Assembly (NCBI GenBank): GCA_036924285.1 | Contig: JAYKYS010000007.1 | Span: forward strand, 14,508,001 to 14,572,000 | Direction of reading: 5' to 3' | Source of the DNA: Asterella californica | Lineage: Eukaryota; Streptophyta; Marchantiopsida; Marchantiales; Aytoniaceae | DNA: 64,000 nucleotides | Shown: positions 56,240 through 64,000 of the stretch, piece by piece | Layout: every line of letters starts with the position of its first letter | Numbering within the stretch: the first letter of the stretch is position 1 | The notes under the pieces: generated by a model | What the model was told of the DNA's origin: nothing | Databases searched by the model: none | Seen by the model: the letters and a program-made list of their open reading frames with translations, nothing else | Position numbers and translations under genes: made by a program

Positions 56240-56661
56240 AATTAAGAGCTAACCCTTCCCAACGGAAGGATTAACTCTTAATTATGCCTCATGTACAGTT
56301 CCTGAATGTACATGAGGTGAATATCCTGTCTCTCACTACGTTAGGCATCCCCAACGTACTTGTACAGTGAAAATCGTTTTCTCTTAACAGAAAACATGTA
56401 AGTGTTATAAAAATATATTATAATAAGCTATAATGAAAAATCAAAATTATTTATAAATGTTAAATGTTAACCTCTCCGGGAACAGCTAATTGATGCAGAC
56501 AGAACCCATAAATCGAGAGCGGGCTGAAGCGTTCCTTGGGGTATAAGTCCGGGACAGGAGTAGTCAATAGGCGTCATTTACTAGAGACATTTAATATATA
56601 TCCTAACCCTTCTCGCCGGAAGGGTTAGGATATATATTAAACACCTCATGTACACGAGGTG
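56240..56661 (+). repeat. Twin-hairpin repeat element, copy 1
   Basis: Four inverted repeats frame a body of about 270 bp. 56240-56283: imperfect, core TAACCCTTCC..GGAAGGATTA. 56287-56317: CCTCATGTACA paired with TGTACATGAGG. 56590-56641: a perfect 22-bp stem around CTAACCCTT..AAGGGTTAG. 56642-56661: CACCTC..GAGGTG. The body includes TTAGGCATCCCCAACGT and GTAAGTGTTATAAAAATATA, both found again inverted at 63140-63228. Confidence 0.8.
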
Positions 56662-56842
56662 AATAAATAAGCAGCCTCACCAAATATACATAGAAGTCGT
56701 CGTCTCGGTCGGGGAAGGAAAACGCCAACCGGCTGACATGAACAAATTTGTTCAGGTACACTGTGTGGAGGTGTTGAATATATCAGTTTTTGAATTGTGG
56801 CCTGGTACTTTGAAAAGTCATGAAACAGTTTCAGGTACTGAC

Positions 56843-56960
56843 ACACTTTCTCTAATATAGTTTATATAGTAAAATTTTCCAGAAAAGATGAATGACGCAA
56901 TACACTTTCTCTAATATAGTTTATATAGTAAAATTTTCCAGAAAAGATGAATGACGCAAT
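56843..56960. repeat. Tandem duplication of 59 bp
   Basis: Two identical adjacent copies starting ACACTTTCTCTAATATAG at 56843 and 56902. Confidence 0.93.
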
Positions 56961-57539
56961 ACAAACAGGCTGTGCCTAGAGATCTGGTAGCCTCAGTTTG
57001 AATCTTCATGCAAACTCATAAATAAAAAAGTCAATCTGTTCAGAATATTCAGGGAGATGTTTAACAAAAGAAAAGAAAGTTTTAAGATAGGTGTGCTCAA
57101 AATTTAGTTAAACTAAAATGTTTAGAGGAGTGTCTTTAAGAAATCATTTCTTACTAAACCTCCCAAGAGGTATCATGATTGATTATTTCCGAAAACTAAT
57201 CTCAGAAAAAAAACAAACGCATTGAAATATATGAAAGTAACACAGCAGGAGGTAATATACTACCATAAACACTCAAATGAGCGAAACACTCGTGCAGTTC
57301 TATACACTTACGTATCATTCCATTTTCGCGCTAACCAACTTATCAGATTGCCACACACAGTTTAGATTTAGTTTTAGTGTACTGTCTCTTAAACTTAGGA
57401 GCGTTCCTAAACTGGAGATTTTTCCCAATACCTAATCTCAAAGTATCAACACAAATAGAGCTTGACTAAATTAGCATTCGTTAATTGGCTGTCTAGCGTT
57501 CAGGAAGAGGAGGAAATGAGTTTAGAACCAGATAAATCG

Positions 57540-58400
57540 CTACCACATGGCCCCGCAGTTTCACTGCAAGTAGCGCTCTATCTGTCGTGTAAAGTATTTT
57601 GTCGTATTACAATACGGTTTAAGAGAAGGATGATAAGGAGAGAGAAGGATGGAGTGAGTCTGCTGTGAAACTTGGAAAGAAGAGAGGAAAAAATTTAGAC
57701 CCGGATAGTCTCACAATTCCATTGGAAGCCGGAGCAAAATACACGCATCTGCAAAGTTATACGTCGATTGTAAAAGATGAAAACAAAAGTAAAAGTTTGT
57801 TATCTCTGTAATATATTTTGTCATATTAGGAAAGGATAAGAAGAGAGAAGGAAAAAGTGTCCATGTGAAACTCGGAAAGAAAAAGACAAAATTTCGTATG
57901 TACGAAAACCTATAGCCAGAAAGTTCTAATGTTATGCATTAGCATAACTATACGAAAAGAAAAGGATCCTTTTTGTCGTGTAACGTAACAGAATCGTCGT
58001 AAAAACAGGAACAAGAGAAAAGGATGTAGATACGGATAGATCTCAGAAAAGAAAGAGCGAAGTTGTTATGTAGAGAACGTACTGATGGAGACGTTGTGAA
58101 AACCGGAAAGAGAGAGGTCAAACAATTCCACTGCAAGCGTAGTTACTATTTCCTATTTGCTATGTTGTAGCATAGCTATAAGTCAATTATGAAAACCGGA
58201 AATGAAGGAAATTTCTATAAATCGATTATGAAAACTGGAAATGAAGGAAACTTTTAGCGAAACAAAAGGATGGAGTCATGGTGAAAACCGAAAAGGGGAA
58301 GTGAAAGGAAGTAGCAAAAACCGATGTACGTCGTGAAAACCGGAGAAAAGGAAGGAAAGGGAGAAATCCTGAAAATCGCTAACGCGTAGCCATGCAATTT
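57540..58400. repeat. Degenerate tandem repeat region with GAAAACCGGAAA-type motifs
   Basis: Repeated loosely every 100-170 bp: a TTCCAYTGCAAGC or TTTCACTGCAAGT block, ATATTTTGTCRTATTA, and GTGAAAMYSGGAAAGARAGAG. Copies are too diverged to set a clean period. No coding sequence is apparent. Confidence 0.6.
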
Positions 58401-58450
58401 TATTGCAAGCTGATCTCCTCGCTTGTTATCCTTTCTATTTTCTATTTCCA

Positions 58451-58561
58451 TAGGCAGGAGGTGGGTGGCAGGAGTTCATCTTGCATAAGGGAAGGAGAGG
58501 AGGACATACTTTCTGCCGCCCACCTTCTGCCTACGGGGGAGAGATCTCTTTCCCTTATGCA
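58451..58561. repeat. Two interleaved inverted repeats (A-B-A'-B' order)
   Basis: Arm A 58451-58471 pairs with 58513-58533 (21 bp, two wobble-compatible differences). Arm B 58482-58499 pairs with 58546-58561. The order A-B-A'-B' would give a pseudoknot or two mutually exclusive hairpins. Confidence 0.75.
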
Positions 58562-58976
58562 GTTCACTGTTCGGCTTGAAGAAACTCTTTCCGATACTCG
58601 GAAATCTTTATCCAATAACGAACATCTCAGGATAATTTAAGCGCGATTGTCAGGTACGACAGTGTACCAATCATACTTCGTTGCTGTCTCGAGTTCCATA
58701 ACCGAATAGAGACTCCGAATCGTGGTAGTCTCAACGCCCCACGAGTCATTCATCAACCTCGTTCTTAGGAAGAACCAACCACTTTACACATATCCGTATG
58801 TCACATAACAATGCCACGAGGAATGATCCAGTGCATATTCCCCATTGTACTTTACTACTTCCTAAGCTACGATATCGTACATTTTCTACATGTTTTCAAC
58901 ACTAGCTTTATGATGGACTACATGAGATCATCCTCTCGTGGGTCGAAACAAAACGAGCTGACAAACAAAATTACCA
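58562..58976. other. Short intergenic stretch downstream of the ERD7-type gene
   Basis: No gene is recognised. If exon 4b of the ERD7-type gene is used, its 3' UTR would lie here on the minus strand. Confidence 0.5.
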
Positions 58977-59160
58977 CTAAATTTTCCTGTTATGGTTGAC
59001 CTCCTTGGCTAAAGTCTTAAGCATACCACGTTTCCCCGAAGTTTTAGCTTTCTTGGGATTCAGGGCTTTCCTGATCTTGGTCAAAGTCCATGCGGTTGAC
59101 ACAACATATCCTACACTTGCCAAGGTTTCTCCTGTCACCTCCTTGGCCGTTTGTCCATAT
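58977..59160 (-). CDS. Alternative terminal exon (4b) of the ERD7-type gene
   Basis: An acceptor ACATTTCACAG at 59161 is followed by a frame of 61 codons with TAG at 58977, in the same phase as exon 4. It encodes YGQTAKEVTGETLASVGYVV and TAWTLTKIRKALNP, the C-terminal end of the plant senescence domain, paralogous to exon 4 (YGEAAKELTEEVNKTAGHLT, WTFTKIRKAFNP). It can be spliced from exon 3 (donor at 59830) in place of exon 4, giving 536 instead of 534 residues. It could also be a non-used relic, but the acceptor, frame and stop are intact. Confidence 0.72.
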
Positions 59161-59254
59161 CTGTGAAATGTCATTGGAACCCAAAGTCAGATGCAACATC
59201 ACAGATCGTCGTACTCAATATAATCCCCATTTTCTATACCACTCTACAATTCCC

Positions 59255-61704
59255 TTAGGATGGTTTGTTAACAGCAGCTTGTTGGGCCGCAGCCCTCAAC
59301 ATGCCGGTTTTCGACACAAAGTTCTTCGGATTGAAAGCCTTCCGAATCTTAGTAAAAGTCCAGACAGTTGACGTAAGATGGCCAGCAGTTTTGTTAACTT
59401 CTTCAGTTAACTCCTTAGCTGCTTCTCCGTATCTGTGCCACATCAGATGGAGAGTAAATAAGATGACGAAGTCCAGGTACACCCAGAGACGGGCCAAGGG
59501 ACTACAGTCGGTATGAGAACACACTTATGAGAAGAGATTGCGGACTCAATCAGAAGGAAAAGAAACCGAAAAGTAAAAACAGCGGAATTCTACGGACGTT
59601 TCTCGTTTCTCGTTTCCTACCACGCGACGCGAAACTCTCTGCCTTCTACCCCCCCACTATCAGACACTCTGGGGATGTCGTGTCCGTACAAAAGCAACCG
59701 TATCGTCATAACTTCCCTTAAAGGTAGTGTCAAATAAGAAAATCTCTACAAAAGACACTGTTGAAGTTCAACAATCAGAACCCCGTCGTCCCCTCTGCTT
59801 GCTTACACACATCTCTGCTATAAATCTCACCTGTAATTCACAAAGTCTTGTGTAACTTCCGATGATCTTGACATAACATCTGTTCCAGCCTTTTCAACTG
59901 CATCAAAGACCCTACCTGCAGATCAAGCCGTAACTTTATTAGAACCTTGCCCAGCAATAGTAAGAGCCGTCTGAGATCCCTTCCTGTCTTTCTGGCTCTA
60001 CGACATCAAAGGTCTAGAAAGAAGTTCAAGTCTCCTGGGACCAGGTAGATTAGTTCCAACTTACTGAATGCGTCTAGTGAGACCAGCGCAACTTCTCCCG
60101 GTAGAAGTTTAAAGAAAGCTTTGCCAGGTGTAGAGTTTATGACTGCGCTGGAGAAAAGACCAGTGGTGTAAACGATGCCTCCCAGCAGTCCTTTTGCTAC
60201 TCGGTCTGTCATACCGGATACCTTCCTTACCCTGCGCATGTGCCAACAAGCATTAGCATATTCGCCACATCCTGAGCTTTAGGAGTGCCCTGTTGGATAC
60301 AGAAGTTCTAGTCAACTTATAGCTCTAGATTCCATCAGCCTGTATAGCTGGCTTCTTGCATTGGACTCACACTAGCATCCCGAGATCGAGAGATTCTCCC
60401 TACAGGATCATGCCATGATCGTTGCCTTCTGCGACAAAGCTCATGTCTACTAAGGCAGTACGGATTAACAACCACCTTTCAAAGAAAATGACTTTGCCAG
60501 CAAACAGAACAAGAGTTCGGTAAACCAACCTGCGCATGTTTGCTATGGTGGAGGGCCTGATCTTGGAAGCATCCTTCTTAGGCTTGAACTTGTTTTTGAT
60601 GTAGCTGTGTCCGGAGTCTAACTGCTGAACCGTTGTATCACTCAACCAAAGGATGCCTCTGATAACGTGACCAGCACCAGTTGCAATTCCCTTGGCAACA
60701 CTGCTATTGTAGTCATCAACATTGGGGGCCATGGTAGTCCAGAATGCTGCACTCTTCTCCTCTGACACAATCTTCCCGTCATTCGATAGAGTCTCCGCTG
60801 AAACGACCTTTCCAGGAGGGAGGTGTGCTACATCCACATCTTTTACGTCTTCTGATCCATCCTTTTGTACTACAGTGGGAGCTGAGAACGTGCTGTAGCG
60901 CTGAAGGTAGGTCTCTAGTTCAGAAAGTCTTGCAATTTGATCCTCGGATGATGGAGCCGGAAGTGTGACACCATAATTAAGCGTTTGCATTTGGCTTCGA
61001 TCACTCTCCACAGGCTGCTCCGGACTTTGAGATGATTCGCCCAAGGCTTTGGGCACCTTCAGCGAGAAATAATAATGGGTGGGATCCAACTTGACAGTGT
61101 TCATTTCCTGCACGAGTGGCCATTTCAGGTCCTCCCCAACCATTGCAATGACAACAACTTTGGTTTTCTCCTGCACAAATCGGAGCAACTTAAAGTCTCC
61201 CGAACCCAAGTGCACGCTTTCCTCCTGATCGATCAAATGAACAATGGCTCCAGGTATAGTGAGCAGCACCTGCTCTCCGATAAGAACTTCAACTTCTTCA
61301 CCATCAGCTCCAGGCGGAACGAAAACGTCAGGATACAGAGAGTTCTTATCTACATGCGCTGAGTGATTACCAACTTCGGGCCCCTGTCCGTTAGATCCTC
61401 CTGGGGCAGCATAAACTTCAGGATACAAAGACTTGTTTTCTGCAGGCGCTGAAACGCTCGTCGACTCCATGGCACGGCTCAAATCCTCAGTGTAGAGATA
61501 TGGATTCTGTTGATTGGATTGAGCGTTCTGCACGGCAAGGTTAGCAGACTCCGGGTTCTTGAAGCTCCCAGCGGGAGCGACTGGACTCGGCTGCGCTTGG
61601 CCTGCTGTGTTTCCAAGCCACTTGTTTGATCCCACCATGAAGTTTCCCTGATCTGGAGCCCCGTTAGATCCCTTACTCGACACCTTGTCTTTGAGCCAGT
61701 CCAT
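59255..61704 (-). CDS. ERD7: ERD7-like senescence/dehydration-associated protein, four exons
   Basis: CDS complement(join(59255..59432,59831..59915,60065..60231,60530..61704)), 534 residues, all introns GT-AG and all phases consistent. The ATG at 61704 (MDWLKDK) is the first in frame; the frame is open further upstream only with non-ATG codons. A variable N terminus is followed at residues 140-200 by VLLTIPGAIVHLID and LGSGDFKLLRF, and from about residue 323 by the plant senescence (Spartin-type) domain: AKGIATGAGHVIRGILWLSD, VSGMTDRVAKGLLGGIV, FFKLLPGEVALVSLDAFS, VFDAVEKAGTDVMS and TFTKIRKAFNP. ERD7 family proteins bind membrane lipids and lipid droplets and are induced by drought, cold and senescence. 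Arabidopsis proteins show the same block order. A second copy of the last exon lies 95 bp downstream. Confidence 0.92.
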
Positions 61705-62950
61705 ACTCTGCTTATCAAACTCCTCGAAACAGCAAACCCTCAAAGCGTACAGAACTCTCTCCTCCCTCACATAAAAAGCTCTCGCAAGCCTCGGCGCCTC
61801 TCTGATGTACCAGATCCTACTCTTGCAACGAGCAAAATAATGCCAAGTAAAGCCTCGTCTCCACACACCACTGCTGATCTGATCAACTTCGCATCCCAAG
61901 CATTACTTTCACTACTCTATTATAGCCCCAACTCGCGGAAGAGCCACTTAACTGTTGACCTGAAGTGAGAATCACGTAATCCGCTCACGATCTCGCATCT
62001 CAGCAAATGCCGGGGATTACAAAGCCCCTCCGCAAAACAACTCTTGGACAGTCCTCTCTTCCGGCGAATCTTTAGGACGAAGCCTTGAACCTTGAACCCA
62101 AACCCAACCCCGCAACTATGAGCTAGCGGCAAAAGGACGGAAGTGAATTCCCCTCAACGAATTCACGCGGTGTTTATCAGCACTGTCTGATGGACCGGAA
62201 TTGGGCTCTTCCCGGACTCCGCGTATCTTGATGTTCCAAAACTCGACTCGAAGCGCCCCGATCTTGTCTGTCGACCATGAGAGCAAAGTTGTTGTTTGAT
62301 GCTGAGTGGCAGTATGATCTTTGTGGACATATTGACTTTTCGAGCCTGTGACTGATGACGTGGTCTAACGAGTTCAGTCTGTTGACGCCTGTACCTTCAG
62401 AACGACACACGTCTAAATTCCTAAGCAAGTCACCCTTTGTCAGGCTATTCATTACCCGCGAAACCGTGCCACGTAGCTCCCCGGGCAATCTCCAGGCCGG
62501 GTGTACAGTTGTCTGCTCTTTGTTCACCGACAGCTTCAGTCCTGTGGACCTGATTTTGTTCCTGTTGGGTCGCTAGGTGTTGATTTCTGGTACGCTATAG
62601 CTATGGTCGAGAGTGAAACCGTGATACCCCGTAAGGAACAGGTGGATTTTGTTGTCGTATAGTATGTTTTGTTTTATTGGGGGGAGTTAGGGATTTATTA
62701 GGACAGGCAGTTAGTTTATTAGGGAGTTATTAGGACAGTTAGGGGGAAGAAAGAGAGAGTTGATGGGGTCTTCTCATGATATTCGGTCTAAGGCCGTAAA
62801 GGAAGAAACTTTCTAGTGCCACGTAGGTCGTGCCGGATGAGACTTGCGTCAATTATCTCACATGATAAGTGTTTCGAAGGTAAAAAAAAAGTGGTCTTTT
62901 ATCGTCTTACATGTTTTAGTTTGAATATTTGGGCTGCTTATTAATATTTT
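61705..62950. other. 5' region of the ERD7-type gene and intergenic DNA
   Basis: The first 450 bp hold the presumed promoter and 5' UTR on the minus strand. Overlapping frames on both strands at 62177-62576 show no domain. An AGGACAG/GGGAGTTA(G) repeat occurs at 62684-62750. Confidence 0.5.
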
Positions 62951-62959
62951 ACGAGAAGG

Positions 62960-63617
62960 ATTAGAACATTATTTAATGTCTTCGGTAAATGACACTATTT
63001 TATAATTATTTTTCCAGACGTATATGCCCAGGAGCGCAGCGGCCCGGGTCTTCGCTTATGGGTTCTCTCCAGATGAGTTGGCTACTCCAGGACTGACTAA
63101 CATATAATGTTTATAAATATTTTTAATTTTTAATTTTAATTTAGTACAATATATTTTTATAACACTTACAGACTTTCTGATAAGAGAAAACTAAATTCAC
63201 TGTACAAGGACGTTGGGGATGCCTATGTGCTTATTGATGCAGATAGTAGTAGGCGTCATGTCACAAGGACACAATCTTATAAATTGTCTATGATGTGTTC
63301 TCATCGCTTTCGTTATATAAGGAAAGTGATATGACCTAATGAACACTATTAAAGGGAAAACAAATGAAGTTAATAAAGCAAACTTGTATGGAAATAATTA
63401 TATAATACAGAATATATCACTTCGTTGTATTAGTATGATTTTACTTTTCTCCAATCTGACAGTAAGGTATGGAAGACCATTAGTCAGGATTCGTTCTTGC
63501 GCTGGACCGACCCCTTTAAATGCATATTCACCTCCTCCATCGCAAATGGAGGAGGCAAATATGTAGAGGTTTAATTTAGTATTTAACCCTTCAGACAGGA
63601 AGGTTAAATACTAAATT
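62960..63617 (-). repeat. Twin-hairpin repeat element, copy 2 (inverted relative to copy 1)
   Basis: Reverse-complement matches to copy 1 at 63140-63228 and about 62980-63085 are split by unrelated sequence. The hairpins are 63531-63555 (CCTCCTCCAT paired with ATGGAGGAGG, perfect) and 63573-63617 (16-bp perfect stem plus one bulge, AATTTAGTATTTAACC). Stem sequences differ from copy 1, but the CACCTC and TAACCCTTC cores are shared. Confidence 0.72.
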
Positions 63618-64000
63618 CAAATCACTGTGAATTAATGTATAATCAGTTTCAGGTTTTCGGACTTGTACTTTGTAGCAAGGCTGTGTACGCATACTTTGTG
63701 GTTTATATTCTGGTCTGTTCGGGTTTTTAAGAATAGATTAATATCTAATATTTTATTACTTAATATGTAAATTTTATTTAATATAATATTTTCTAATATC
63801 ATTAAAAGAACAAAAATTCTCCAGAAGTTCATCTAGCATGCATATCTTATTAGACTGCAATTCGATTGAGATTGCAGCAACTGATTTCTAAGCCATGTCT
63901 TGTTAGGGGAACGGTCTTTCATGTGTAGCATGGGTACATGGGTAGCAGTTGAGAGTAGATGGAAACTCAGGATTATCCGACGAACTTTGAAGTCTGATAT
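63618..64000. other. AT-rich sequence at the window end
   Basis: No gene or known repeat is recognised. Confidence 0.5.

Noticed and set aside
62177..62576. Frames on both strands upstream of the ERD7-type gene
   Set aside because: No recognisable motif; probably promoter or intergenic DNA.

Overview
The window looks like nuclear DNA of a streptophyte. I favour a bryophyte- or lycophyte-grade land plant, but the species is not identifiable from sequence alone. The evidence is three plant-type host genes: an intronless GAL1 galactokinase, an SPC24 kinetochore subunit, and an ERD7/senescence-domain gene with introns of 149-398 bp. They sit in AT-rich intergenic DNA beside a thick block of nested Ty3/gypsy LTR retrotransposons. 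No bacterial features, CRISPR arrays or operons are present.

Bases 1-30772 are nested retroelements, richer in GC than the rest. Element A (1-10023, + strand, 5' LTR cut by the window edge) has 2.02-kb LTRs and gag, protease, RT, RNase H and integrase, broken by stops and frameshifts. It abuts an older degraded gypsy element B (10024 to about 13090, +). Element C (-) is split in two (about 13105-15766 and 28232-30772) by element D (15767-28231, +), with a 4-bp target duplication CTCC that restores C's reading frame when collapsed. Element D is the most unusual object here. Its order is gag, protease, a DNMT3-like cytosine-5 DNA methyltransferase, RT, RNase H, integrase and a PHD-finger-like C terminus. 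A UAG stop in the UAG-CAR-YYA leaky context lies in frame between methyltransferase and RT, and a degenerate 5S-rRNA-like segment lies in the 5' region. The methyltransferase is itself interrupted by a 2.5-kb LTR-like insertion (21005-23522) flanked by a 4-bp duplication GCGT.

From 30773 on the DNA is AT-rich and mostly host. SPC24 (32154-34011, five exons, +) may carry an AT-AG intron. GAL1 (37598-39094, -) is a single uninterrupted ORF. A recent tandem duplication of about 485 bp lies at 40031-41006. At 43.3-52.8 kb two old retroelement pieces, F (-) and E (+), face away from each other and form a large inverted repeat; E contains an internal inversion. E is followed by a truncated minus-strand LTR of the A type (52757-53714).

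The last 10 kb holds the ERD7-type gene (59255-61704, -), which has two tandem, splice-compatible copies of its terminal exon. Two oppositely oriented copies of a dispersed repeat, each with paired hairpins whose stems differ in sequence but stay complementary, lie at 56.2-56.7 and 63.0-63.6 kb. No annotated host gene overlaps the mobile block. The retroelements are individually inactivated, so the three host genes are probably the only conventional protein genes here.
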